Of a stretch of 64,000 bases of DNA, positions 24,191 to 35,792 are shown piece by piece; within the stretch, counting starts at the first letter, position 1; the number at the start of each line of letters is the position of its first letter. The translations under genes and the position numbers were made by a program. The notes beneath the pieces are model-generated. The model saw only the letters and a list, made by a program, of their open reading frames with translations. It had not been told where the DNA came from and did not search any database. Origin of the DNA: Chrysopilus asiliformis (taxonomy: Eukaryota > Arthropoda > Insecta > Diptera > Rhagionidae); NCBI GenBank assembly GCA_964034945.1, contig OZ035960.1, forward strand, positions 17,160,903 to 17,224,902, read 5' to 3'.

Positions 24191-24805
24191 TTTCACTGTT
24201 GGACAAGTAGGTTCTCAGGAAAACTTTTCTCTCATTAAGATTAACTTTAAGCCTTCACTGTTAATCATATTAAATAAATATTACTCCCGAACTTCAGAAG
24301 GGATTTTTGGGTTAGATTTAGTACGAGATCTCCAATTGACTAATGGCAGGTAAAAGAGGAAGTTTATAATCCGCATTCTCACTGTATCTACAATATTTTT
24401 TTAAAAAATAAATTAATCAATTAATAAACTAACGCGAAAATTTTTAAAACTGTAATGTAGTTCATTTTTTCAAACGTTTTTTTATAGGCTTTCTTAAGGC
24501 ATTATCCCACATAAGTTCAAATGATCTGAAAATTGTTAAAATGAAGTAAGAGAATGATATCCGCGAATTTTATTTATATATCGCATAAAATAATAATATC
24601 ACTTAGCAAAAGTTGTCAAAATTTGAATTTATTCGGACGGTTTTAAATGGAAAGTTCGGGTGTGTCGAGTTCGGGGGTGGAATAAGATTCTGAATTTTGT
24701 GTAGTAGTAGACAAATGTAAATTTTTCGCCTATTTGGTCTTAAATTCGAAAACTTGCTTCAATTTTAAGTTCAATATTTTTCTGAAGCTTATCATGTTCA
24801 CTTTT

Positions 24806-25314
24806 TATACCCGTATAGTGAAACCAAAGGGTATATTGCCTTACCGTTTGTAACGCCAAGATCCCGTCATCACACACAAAAATGAATTACACCAGCGTGT
24901 TTAGAATGATAAAAAAAAATAATTTTTGCATGTCCGTCCGTCTGTCTGTCTGTCCGTCTGTCTGTGGCGCGGATTGCGGACGCACGGATTGAGCTACAGA
25001 CTTGAAATTTTGCGCAAATCCGTTTTTCGTAAAAGGGACAAAAATGGACCATTAGGGGGGGGGGGGGTGCCCCCCATACGAACGAAAAGGTTTTTTTGCG
25101 AATATCTCAAAAACGGTGCATCTTATCAAAAAAGTGCAAGAACAAAAGTTATTTAGGATATGATTCTACATAAAACTTCCATACATCAAAATCCGATTTT
25201 AAAAAAATCTTAATTTTTTTTTGGAATTTTGGTACAACTGTTCGAATTTTGATACGAATATCACCATACGGATTTTCAATAATTGCCAGATTGGCAATTA
25301 TAGCTTTTGTTATG
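24806..25314 (+). mobile_element. Helentron/DINE-1-like (GTCY)n element, copy 3
   Basis: It starts TATACCCGTATAGTGAAACC with the stem TATACCC/GGGTATA and has a (GTCY)n tract at about 24931-24963. Here the usual GGGGGGTACCCCCC palindrome has become a longer G run (from about 25056). The 3' hairpin ATTGCCAGATTGGCAATT lies at about 25282-25300. Confidence 0.87.
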
Positions 25315-25416
25315 TTTACACATACATTTAGCTCTCCCTTATTAATGGAAAATTCCCATTGATCATTTTAAGCTCAATTTTCACACCATTTGAACTTATG
25401 TGGAATAGTACCTTTA

Positions 25417-25468
25417 GGTCCGTTTACGCCAACTATTTTTAAGAATTAAATTGTGCTTAGCTTACTTA
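25417..25468 (+). mobile_element. Half copy of the same 127-bp MITE, next to the intact one
   Basis: It starts GGTCCGTTTACGCCAACTAT after a TTA (25414-25416) and continues with AAATTGTGCTTAGCTTACTTA, tracking the left half of the intact copy. The intact copy begins where this one breaks off, suggesting insertion into an older relative. The matching right half is not recognisable. Confidence 0.6.
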
Positions 25469-25595
25469 GGCCCGTTTGCTGAAACAAGTCATAACAATTT
25501 AAGTTGTGCTTAGCCTACTTAAACCGTAGAAATTCTGGGTCTTAAATAATTTAAGTTGAACATAAGACGCTATGACTTGTTTCAGCAAACGGGCC
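25469..25595 (+). mobile_element. 127-bp MITE with TTA duplication (PIF/Harbinger-like)
   Basis: A near-perfect inverted repeat of about 25 bp, GGCCCGTTTGCTGAAACAAG at the left and its complement at the right, with TTA on both sides (25466-25468 and 25596-25598). It is better preserved than the 12.9-kb copy. Confidence 0.88.
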
Positions 25596-25598
25596 TTA

Positions 25599-27648
25599 GA
25601 AGTTGTGCTTAAGTTGTTTAGTTTCAATGGTTCAAGCGACCATAAGCTGTGTATTTCAATTAGTAAATTCAATAAATATTTTTTAATACTTGGAAATTTA
25701 TGCCGCCAACATAAGAATGTACTTGAGACTTGCCTGAAGACATTGAAATAAGGTGAATTTATTGAATTCCTAAAATACAAGGTCAGTTGGAGTGGTTCAT
25801 TATGATCATAATTGACCTGAAAATGAACAAAGCCGAAGAAACCAGAATAAGTGGGCAACTGGCAGAGAAATCTAATAAAGCAAGATTAGTGCATCTAACG
25901 ATAAATCCATCCAAACTCCTCTATAACAATAGTTTATCATTTTATCACAGAAAATTTATTCAATAAAACCCCATCTTAGTCAATAACTTTCAAATCAGTC
26001 TCCGTGATCAATAAAAACCGAAGCTTCAATATCGGCTATGTAAAACGAGTACAAGTATTTATCCATCTATCTATATATATGTACTGTACATCCATCTAAC
26101 AAACTCTTCACAAACCTTCATCCATCCATCGATGCTTTTATCCTGTAATTCCTTTTCGAATATTTCGCTAGTATCCTGGTTAAGCTCAGAGCGATCTAAC
26201 CGCTTCTATATACGCACTACATATATTCCCTTATTTCGTTCTGGTAATGGTGTAATATTGTGTGCCTACAGAGATTCAAATATGTATACCTAAAAATACA
26301 AGTATATCCACGGCTATTGTATTTTATTTGCACGGAGGGGGTTAACAGCCGAGTGACAGGCATCAACCGCACCGACGATCCGGACCTATAAAGAAGGAAA
26401 TCCTGACAAAAGTAATCAATGACAAAAGAAAATTTTAGCAGGAAAATTTTTGAAAAAGCTGAAACTCATTTCAATAAGGGACCCTCCATCTATTTACCAC
26501 CACCCTCCAGAGAGACTAAACTTTCTTAACTGGTGTGAATTCAGAGTGGTGACTGATAGGATGGCTCAAAAAAAAAAAACTGCGGTCCTGGATACCGAAT
26601 TCGAATACTGGGGGTGGTTAACTAAATGGCAATGAGAAGTGACATAGAATAAAATACTCCTGAATGTGGAACCGATTTTTTCATGGGATCTGCGTCGATG
26701 AAGTTGCCCGGATGCTAATGTTTAGCAGGTGGATTCCTTTTCCCAGAGGTCCTGTGTGAGAGGTTCAACAAGAGTTTACAATGCTGTATTTTCCCCGGTA
26801 CATTCTTTTGTTATTGTTAAGCAGGACACGTGTATTTACTGTTGGTCTTGAAAATGTATACAGAACAGATAAAGGAGCGGAATATTTTCTGTAGGTTCCG
26901 CATTACTGGTATTTCTTATATATTTAAATTTAACTATGGGTGGAGGGGAGGAGGAGAATCGCGGTGCTGTTTGATTGCTTTATTAAATAATTTATATGCA
27001 AACTTTTTGTGGCATTTATTTTCTACAATCGGGGAAATATTTGATCTGATTTTGCAATTTAAAATCGTTCGTACAATCAAAGATTTTTTTTATTGATAAA
27101 CTAAACGGTTTTGTGAATCAGATTGAGTGGAAACCTGATTTTAGATTCTTCCTGGAAAGTAGTTTGAATTTTATTAGAAAGTTTTATTTCTTTATCGTTT
27201 TGATTTGTATGGCACGAGAAGAAATGTGTGAATTAAATTAAAATTCATATTTTTTCCCTGAAAAGCGGTATGTTTTTTGATATGTAATTCATGTCTTTTT
27301 CCAAGGAAATTGTTTGTGGTTGGTATTTAGCGTTAAAACCGCCAGAACAATTTTCTTTAAATTTCGCATGCGAGTTGAATTTAAAAAAATACTTTTATAA
27401 GACTATGTATTATACGGGTATAAGGTGAAAAGTTTCGTTCAACAAGTAAACGGTTTGTGATAAATATTTTCTTCTCCTCGCTTGTTGTAACCGAACTAAC
27501 TGTAGCCTTTTCTATCCCTAAAATAAAATCCTTAATCTTCATTAAACGGTTAAAAATTTAAGGGATTTTTTGCATTAAACGGTTAAAATTTTAAAGGAAA
27601 TATTTAGACGTCTATTTCATATGCAGGGACATTTGGCAGGGCTGGCAC
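25599..27648. other. Unassigned stretch, no supported gene
   Basis: A 119-residue minus frame (25499-25858) starts inside the 127-bp MITE and so is not a gene as read. The part at 26330-26640 is less A+T-rich, and (ATCC)n-like CCATCCATCC tracts occur near 26080-26130. Confidence 0.5.
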
Positions 27649-27995
27649 ATGATAGCTTTGGGGGTTTTTGGGGTTGCTGAACCCGATTATGGCAATAAGA
27701 AAGCTGTAACGATAATGCAAGGTCCTTTGAGAATAACGTGATTACCCTTTGTCTCAAATTTTCCGGAAAAAAATCTCTTTTGTGGATTTTTGGAATAGCT
27801 GAATTCGATTTTGGCACCAAGAAGTTTGTCAGGATAAGGAAAAGTTCTGTAAGGATAATGTGATTATCATTTTCCTGAAATTTTCCGGAAAACAACTTAT
27901 CTTGGGGTTTTTGGGGTCGCTGAATCCGATTCTGACGTTAAGAAGTCCGTAAGGATAACGGAAGGTCCTGTTAGGATAACGTGATTATCATTGTT
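27649..27995 (+). repeat. ~122-bp-unit repeat, best array, about 2.8 units
   Basis: GGGTTTTTGGGGTTGCTGAA recurs in variant form at about 27660, 27783 and 27904, spaced 121-123 bases. Each is followed by a GATAACGTGATTATC-type phrase and TTTTCCGGAAAA. The minus-strand frame at 27617-27895 is a product of the repeat. Confidence 0.75.
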
Positions 27996-28242
27996 CAAAA
28001 AATTAGCGTTTTGTGCACTTTTTAAAACAAAAACTTTTTTTTTTTTTAATTTTTGGTTTTTTTTTTCACAAAGTGAATTTAACTAGATTTAGAAATTTTA
28101 AATTTAATACATAATTCCACAGAGCTTCGCTTTGTCCACCTGTCCTTGAAAGTTTTTTCAAATTTTATTCCAAAGTATCTATGAAAATATATACCGGACA
28201 GATTTAAATGACATTTTTTTTGCAAAGATTTCAATTGAATTA

Positions 28243-28606
28243 GTCCGGTATTACACTTGGCTTATTTAAGCCGGCAACTTTTGGGCTTAATAAGCCAATG
28301 TGCTTACATTTGTGGCTTAAATAAGCCAATCCTGATTGCATATGCTACACAAGTTTACATGTGTGTGTGTGTGGACTCAAACCATTGAAATTGCTGTTGC
28401 TCATATACTTCCCAAGATCTTTACCTGCTGACGGTCAGAACGGAAATTATTTCTGCCTACTACTTTTCCCAAACCGGTTCACACGATTTGCATGTATGCC
28501 GATTGTCGATAAGCCATAATTTCGAGTGGCAACTTTTCCCTCCGCAGTCGTTTCTCCCGAAAATCGGCTTAAGTAAGCCCGAAACTTGCCGTGTGTAATA
28601 TCGCGC
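28243..28606. mobile_element. Probable PIF/Harbinger-like MITE, TTA duplication, 364 bp
   Basis: The left end is GTCCGGTATTACAC and the right, read inward, GCGCGATATTACAC. They are followed by related GGCTTA/TAAGCC palindromes on each side (for example 28259-28273 and 28564-28579). TTA flanks it at 28240-28242 and 28607-28609. The interior has a short GTGTGTGTGTG tract and no coding potential. Confidence 0.68.
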
Positions 28607-28799
28607 TTAGGAAACAAAAATAATAACCGACACTATATAAAATTAATTTCCACAGCTGTGGATGTATACAGGATCTCTATTTATTACACAATAAGTAGAG
28701 AACCTGTATACTACAGAGATAAATTTGAAAACGAACGCGATAATTTCCTATACCTATTCTTAATATTATTTTCAAAAGGTATTTAAGGATGAAAAAGCT

Positions 28800-28990
28800 G
28801 GGTCACATATTCGGGAAAATTCGTCAAGGTCGTGTAATCATTACGCGAATATCCTTGGAGAAATTATCATTAGGAGATTTTTAAGGTTGTTGATCAAGAA
28901 TTTAATGTCTGAAATTTTTAACCGAAAGTCCTGTAAGGATAACGCTACATTCTCAAAAGGTATGAAGAAAGTAATTTCTGGAAAATTTTA
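28800..28990 (+). repeat. ~122-bp-unit dispersed repeat, copy 4 (decayed)
   Basis: AGTCCTGTAAGGATAACGCT and a decayed GATTTTTAAGGTTGTTGATC mark it. It lies about 800 bases from the best array, with a MITE between them. Confidence 0.5.
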
Positions 28991-30309
28991 GTATTTCTTA
29001 AATGTCTAGAAAATTCTTTAACACATCATTAACTGGTCTTCATCCTAGTTATTCATATAATGTTACATACATTAAGATTCCTTTACAATAACAAGATAAC
29101 TCCCTTGAAATGTGTGACTAAAAAAAAGCTTCGCACATGTTTCTAACCTGTGTATGTTGAAGTATTTTTAAAGCACATGCACAATGAGTATTTCGCCTTT
29201 CAGAAATTGTAGCTGTTTTATGTTCTATACATAGGTTGATAATTTTGTAGCAATATTTATTTGTATGACATGATATGGTAAACACGCTATATTCAAAATA
29301 TTATGTAGCGCCTAGATGAGACTTCCATTGTTGATTTGATAAATTTAAATAACGCGTTGTTGGACTTTCACGTGATTTCCCTCAAAATGTTATGCTTTTC
29401 ACATATAAACATATGTGTATACGATAAAAGTATATAAATGGGTAACTTATCCATGATTTGTTCGTATTTTCTCATCCCCTTTTCATATTTCGGCTGATGG
29501 AAAATATGTTGGCTGTTTATTTTACCGTTTTTTTGTCGGCTATATGGAAAAGCCTGGGATTTTTATCCTGTCTTCTTGACGTACTCGCAGAATGTTCATT
29601 TCATATTGGAGGGCACTTTGAATTAGGTTGAAATTAGAGAAAGACTCTGCCAGACGGTAGCAAAAGTGTACAATTTCAATGTGGGATGAATGATTTACAA
29701 CTAAATTAACAATAACAAATATGGCGTCGAAGATAGAATTTGCATGTACAACTTGTAATACTGAATGCTAATTAAATTTCATGTGATTTATGTTGATTGC
29801 GTGGGCTTTGACTTAAGCTAAATTAACTGAATAAAGGGAAGGAAATGTTTTCCGTGATATCATAATTCAATTGACATTTAAAGTTAGATTGTACCGAATT
29901 CAAAAATGAAATGATAATAAATTTCTATGTATTGAAGAATGTTGAATTTATTTTGTAATTTTCGTTTATTCTATTATGATTTATGCGTTTAAGTTATTTA
30001 ACGAACGTTGTTCGTATTGTGTAGTTTTGCCGGTATTTAATTTTGTGTATTTTTCATATTCTTTAAATAATCTCACCAAAAGGTATAAAAATTGTTTTGG
30101 AACTTTTACATCAAATACATGGTAGGGTAAATTTTACAAAAAATTTAAAATATGTAAAAAAAAATGCTTGAACCAATTCGGTTAGTCAAATGTCTGCTCT
30201 GTTTTGAAAAGACACTCTTTAGTGCAAAATTTAGATAAAAAACATAAAAAAAGTTACAGTTTCCAGGAGCCAATCGTCAAATACTCTATATGATTGCAGA
30301 TTAAATTTT
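28991..30309. other. A+T-rich stretch, no gene seen
   Basis: No frame of useful length and no repeat ends recognised. Confidence 0.5.
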
Positions 30310-31195
30310 TATTGAAAACCACCATTTGTTTGGGAGAGAGGAGGGGGGGGGGGAATTGATCTGATTGACTTTTGATGTATGGAACAGTTATGCAAAATCA
30401 TATTCCAAACACATTTTGTCTTAATAAATTTTTCGATACGATGCACCGTTTTCGAGAAAATAGAAAAAAAGTATTCCATTTGGTCTAACTGGATTTTCAT
30501 GTATTGATAAGTTATGTAAAATCATATTAAAATATATAAAAATGATCTAAAATATACCATTTAAACGCATTTTTCATCGAAGTGACCACCTTTTGCTCAT
30601 TACACATGAACGGTCATACTCGTGATAATAACAAGGAATCAAATGATGAAAAATTGTCGTTGGCGATTGTTGACAGTACATAAACAATGATGCGTGATCG
30701 GGTGCGCTCGGCCGACTTGGCCGCGTTTCCTCGAGCCGAGGCGATTGCAGCCGAGAAAAGTCGATAATAGTCGAATATCGATCAATTCAAAATTGAAAAT
30801 GTCTATTCTCTTATCATGCACCTTGAATGTATATAAAAAACCTTAACTTGCACATACAATGGGAGTGAAAAATCGAAAAATTGGTTTTTTTTATCATCGG
30901 TCAAGTTTTTTTGACCGGCAGTGTATATAGAGGAGGGGGAGAGAATGGTCTGATTTTGACCGTTCAATAATTTAACATTTCAATTTACGAGAAACGCAAC
31001 TATACAAAATTTCAAGTCTCTAGCTCAATTCTTTCAAAAGTTATGGTGTTCACGGACGGGTGGACGGATATACAGGCAGACAGACAGACGAACGGACATG
31101 CGTAAATCAAATTTTTTTGTCATCTCATACACCCAGGTGTAGTTCATTTTTGTATCCGACGATTGGTTCAATGCGTTACAAACGGTATTCTAAAT
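30310..31195 (-). repeat. Older relative of the (GTCY)n family, reverse, interrupted
   Basis: Complements of CCATACATCAAAAGTCAATC (about 30370) and of the (GTCY)n tract (31050-31100, as GGACGGGTGGACGGAT and GACAGACAGACG) frame an insertion. The inserted block is about 30545-30928. Confidence 0.65.
30835..30928. mobile_element. One end of a Tc1-like element
   Basis: TTGACCGGCAGTGTATA at about 30911-30927, read inward, gives CACTGCCGGTCAAAAAAAC, which resembles Tc1-type tips next to TA. It is followed by TTGACCGATGATAAAAAAAA. The opposite end was not found. Confidence 0.4.
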
Positions 31196-31199
31196 CTAA

Positions 31200-32902
31200 C
31201 ACGTTCCTGTATGACATGCCATATAAGAGTATAATAAACAAAAACTTGATGTTTCCTATCAATTTTTTCCCAAATTCCCATTGCTTTAATTAAAAATTAA
31301 TTTAATTGTCTTCAATACTTCACTGCGGACAATCCGGTAGGTACCTGAAATGATTTCGAGAGAAACAAATCTTCCAGATAGCCGAAAAAGATATTTTTAT
31401 GCAAATATAGGCTGTTTAGACGTTTTCTGGTGTTTTTTTTTCATTCTTAATTCATTCATAGTTGTGAACATTTTTATTTCCAAAATTGTCATACAAATTC
31501 TAAACGAAACTTTATGTAGATTAAAAGTAATAATAAAAATTTGTATAATATACATTTTGTCTTTAAGATTATATCAAGTATTTGCATAGGCAACGATAAG
31601 GATATTTGAAGGGCATTGTTAAATGGTATGACCTCCCGTAAACTCCAATTAGTCGAAATGATAGAGGTTAAAAAGGGACCAGATAAAAGTCTTGCGTGCC
31701 AATCACTAATCACGCAAACGCCATCATAACACTTAGAGCTCGACAATGAGGTATCCGATAGCGAATATTTTTACTACGGGATATTTTAATTGCAAATTTT
31801 CTAATGGTTAACATTGAAAGTGATTTTTAACTTAAGATGGCGAAAATGGAGGAAAACGTACATAAAGGACAAGACCAGATCTTTCAAGGATCGTACATAT
31901 TTATTTAACAAATTCACTAAAACTTTTGTATTTAATTTGTTTATTTAAAATGTATAAGCCCATAAGCACTTTTTCACTTTTGTTTCGAAAGATTTTATTT
32001 TGCAGAAATACCCTGAGCGTGGGAGAAGATTTCCTGAAAGGCTGTTAATGAAATGCATAAAAGTGTATAACAATGTTAAGTAAGTAGTACCTACATTAAA
32101 GGAAAAGTCTTCTCTGGTGAACATGTTATAACATTTAAAAGGCATTTTACAAAAATAAAAGACTTGGTTGTGACCTTACTTTAAAATTGTTGCTTCAATG
32201 TAGGTGAAAGTGGAGTTTGATGCCGAAGACACCGTTTACATCTCATACTTTATTCTTTGACATTAAATTCAGGTTGCACAAAAGTTTACATTGCGACCCG
32301 AAATTCAGAAATTTATTCGTAAAAGACGCCGGAAATCGAATTTTTTCCTATAAAACTGACAGAATAAATTCAAATTTAAGAAACTTTTGCTTAGTGAATT
32401 TGTTGTGCTTAATAAAATTCGTAAAATAAATTTTGAATAAAGTTGGCGGAAAAATTCATGAAAAAATCGCCATTGTGAACATGAAGGATGAAGAGCAACA
32501 CAGAAATTGCAGAAAAGAGATCTTCCTTTTTCTTTCCCTAAAATCATGATCCAACAAACATATTCCTGAGGTCCTTATAGGATCTTAATAAATTTTCCCC
32601 ACGATGGTAGTTGTTTTTCGTCTCCGAAAACAATTTGGAAATAATTTATCGGATTTTGGGAAATGTTTGCCCTCGTTTTTAAATGATCGGATGATCTCTA
32701 CAGGTTCTCTACTCATTTAAAGCAATGGGAATTTTTTTTTCTGTGGTGACGCTTATTCTATAAAACTCGAGATAAATGGGTTACCATCATTTCGAGTTTT
32801 TAGTGCAAATAAATAGTAGTGGGAAGTGAAAATCCCGACTTTTTAAATTTTTTCGCCAACTTACATAATGGTAATTTTCGATTAAAAAACTGCAGAACTC
32901 CA
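31200..32902. other. A+T-rich stretch, no supported gene
   Basis: Several frames of 66-85 residues on both strands overlap one another and match nothing known. Confidence 0.5.
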
Positions 32903-32905
32903 TAA

Positions 32906-33283
32906 AGCTAGAACCTGAATCGTACGTCGATGCGTCCGTCATGCGTCCGTCCGGTTGACAGTTCGATGCGGTGACAGTTGGGTACGGCAACGAATCTGGA
33001 GTTAATTCATTGTTTTGCACTTCTTCTATTAGTTTATCGTCGAAACAATTACTTTCAATTTGTTCCATACTTAAATTGCTTAAATCGTAAACAAATTTTT
33101 TTGCGAAATGACATTGCCGTGCGTTGCCGCATGTAAAAGTAGAAAGGCGACCTACTCTATGCGGTTGCCGCATCGGAAAACGTATTATTAGGGGAGTGCC
33201 CATATCAGCCCGTTAATTTTACTCGAACTGTCAACGTGACGGACGCATGACGGACGCAGCGACGTACGATTCAAGTTCTAGCT
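32906..33283 (+). mobile_element. Long-TIR element with TAA duplication, 378 bp
   Basis: The ends are inverted repeats of about 55-60 bp, beginning AGCTAGAACCTGAATCGTAC on the left and AGCTAGAACTTGAATCGTAC read inward from the right. They are rich in CGTCCG. TAA is present on both sides (32903-32905 and 33284-33286), as for PIF/Harbinger. A Kolobok-type TTAA is possible only if the left copy has mutated. A short THAP-like frame (33108-33191) lies inside. Confidence 0.75.
33108..33191 (+). pseudogene. THAP-like zinc-finger start, remnant
   Basis: A 27-residue frame, MTLPCVAACKSRKATYSMRL followed by PHRKTYY and a stop. It has the C-x3-C pair, the SR after it and an aromatic-x-x-x-P segment in places that recall the start of THAP domains, which are found in several DNA transposases. 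The distal Cys-x2-His pair is missing. A 138-residue frame on the opposite strand (32787-33203) overlaps it and resembles nothing I know. Such a short match could be chance. Confidence 0.35.
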
Positions 33284-33286
33284 TAA

Positions 33287-35265
33287 CTCACCACAATTTC
33301 AACACTATTAATGAATAGAGAACCTGCACTAGTAATTAGTAAAGAACCTCTATACCAGAGAATAAACCAGAGGGGATGAGTGAAAATTCTGTTTTTGTAA
33401 TATACATGGGTTTTTTTTGAAGCAATCATGTTACAAATAACCCCACAATCTCCTATTTACATTTTCTTAAATCTACGTAAACATTTTACGTTTATGGGGC
33501 CAACAATATAATTTAGTAGCGAACTAATGTTCGTACTTAACGTGTTATTTTGACATTTCTCATTTACATTTCATTAAAGCCGAATTCATTTTGAAATTAG
33601 TGTTATTGCTAATGACTTTTAATTTGTTTTTGTAAGGGACTATTTTTGGCTATGGAAAATGTAAAAACTGAATGGTAACACGGTGAATTCGGTTTTATTT
33701 TCATTGTTAAACAATAGCATTAATGAAATATGAGCCATAGCATAGTATAGCATATGCCCTTTTGCCAGTCACTGTATACCATTAGATTTTGGTACTTTTA
33801 TAGAAGAAATGGTTTTGGTCCTAGCATAACTTTTAAATGTCTCTCGAGTTATCTTTTCCGCACAACGTTGCTATGTCCCATTCCTGGTTATTTGTCACTC
33901 GATAATAGCGAAAATGATGGTCTACTGTGAAAGAAATAATTTTTTATGATAATATATTGCAAATGACAAGGAATAAAATCTCTACTAAAACCCTATTACT
34001 GTCAATAAGTGGGATAAAAGTAGATCATTAAAATTAAAGGGATGACCTAAATTTGTATGAGGTGAATTGAATTAATTTGAATAACTGAATAAAAGTGTAT
34101 TTTTTTTTGGGGAATACAATTCACTTATATTTAAATAACTAGTGAAAGGAGTTAACTTTAATTGAATTCAATGAAAGTACAAAAATTATCTCATCTGGAA
34201 ACAGTTTTTTCGACAGAACTATAGTGTAGAGTCTACACACCGTCGTTGTAGACCGTCGTTGATGGGTAACAATATTTTGTACACGTTTTAGAAATCAATA
34301 AGAACCATCCTGCAAAAAAATCGTGTAAAAAAGGTATAAAGTTCAGAAAACTTAAAACTACTTGAATTTGGGCTAAAACCCTAACTTAGGTTCTTCGAAT
34401 ACTTGAAATGCTCATCGAATAATATATGATACGACTACGGTGTTTTTGGATCAATACATTAATAATATTTATGCGACTTGAAATCAACTAATATGTTTTT
34501 ACTTCGACTGAAACAAACCATGGAACAAACTGTTGATTTTACCAATCAAATGATATTTAATTGAAGTAGTTTCTATAAAAATATTTTCCATATTTCTATA
34601 TTAGCTTACCAAATTACTTTGATAAAATTTAGAGATTCCTACTCACATGTAAATATTAAAATCGATTGTTAATGGCTCACATATTAACTAATTACCCTCT
34701 CAAACAGATTAAAATATGATGACAGAAGCATAACTTTCATATTACTCGAGTGCTATTTAATATGTTTGATAGCCTGTTATGGCATTAAATCATTACTCAG
34801 TTTGAACTAAGTACCAGTAAAAGCTCTATGAAAGAGATTGTCCACTGTTTAAATTTCATGGGGGCCTGGGAAAGAGAGTGTGAAATTTAATTATTCTTAA
34901 ATGTTTCGTATCAAATTTATGGTAAATATATACATATAGGAACAGGGACGTCCGAAGGTACAGAGTTTTGAACATAGCGTCGAAAGTTAGCGTCGAAGCT
35001 GTATGGTTTCTTATGAAACCACTCACAATGCTGCGTTAATAAGCGCGCGCTAAAGCGACGCGACGCAAGAGTAAAACAACTTTCTACTTTTGGCGGCATC
35101 ACTATGTTTCAAGATTCTTTAGGCGCAAAAAGCTGATTTTTTTTGTAAAAAGTGAATTTTTGTTTTAAATTTAATTGTTATTTTTGTAAAATAAAGATGT
35201 TTAAACTACAATAGTTTAAAAACATTTAAATAAAAACAGCCCATTGCATGATATCTCTTCATAAA
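33287..35265. other. A+T-rich stretch with a CpG-rich patch at 34945-35100
   Basis: The patch holds CGTCGAA twice, GCGCGCGC-like bases and the hairpin TGGTTTC-ttat-GAAACCA (35004-35021). The rest is featureless. Confidence 0.5.
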
Positions 35266-35792
35266 CAAGGTGACCATACGTTCTGAAATGGCTGGGCCAG
35301 CTCCGGATAGGTTTGTTGTTCCGGTGATTCGAAAACTAAATTTTTGTCCCGGACTTTTCAAATCAGTGTAAGAGATTTTCTAACAGTAGAACAAAACGAT
35401 CACTGAGTATATAAAACGTACTCTATTTTGGCTCGAAGTTGCTCTGAATCACATTTTTTTTCGCTTCCAGTAGGTACATTTTCTCAACAATTTTCCGCAA
35501 TTATCTTGAAAAATGTGGCCGAGGTGCATTTCTATTTATTGCTATTTTTATTTACATTTTCCGTTGCGACTATTTATAAAACGTACAGAGCGTAAAAATT
35601 TAAGCAAATTCTTGCTTGCGACAGTATGTCTCTTGATTTAAATATTGTATCGCATTAAAAAATTTCGCCTGCGGCGCACATTTATTATTTTTTTTTCCTT
35701 TAGTTTTAATTTAAATCAAATTTGATTTTCTATATAAAAGTTGTTGCTCATCTTTTCCCGCATTGTCCCCTGAGAAAGTATGGTCTTACTCT
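35266..35792. mobile_element. Older hAT-like element, copy A
   Basis: The left end CAAGGTGACCATACG is a widespread hAT-type terminus; the right end is TATGGTC followed by a decayed tail. Flanks share TCATAAA (TTCATAAA on the left, CTCATAAA on the right), consistent with a decayed 8-bp duplication. Internal GCCTGCGGCGCACATT and a CCCGGACTTTTCAA-type stretch are shared with the 54.8-kb element. The exact right boundary may be off by one or two bases. Confidence 0.7.

Noticed and set aside
25499..25858. 119-residue minus-strand frame
   Set aside because: Its C-terminal part is the 127-bp MITE, and the rest has no recognisable domain.
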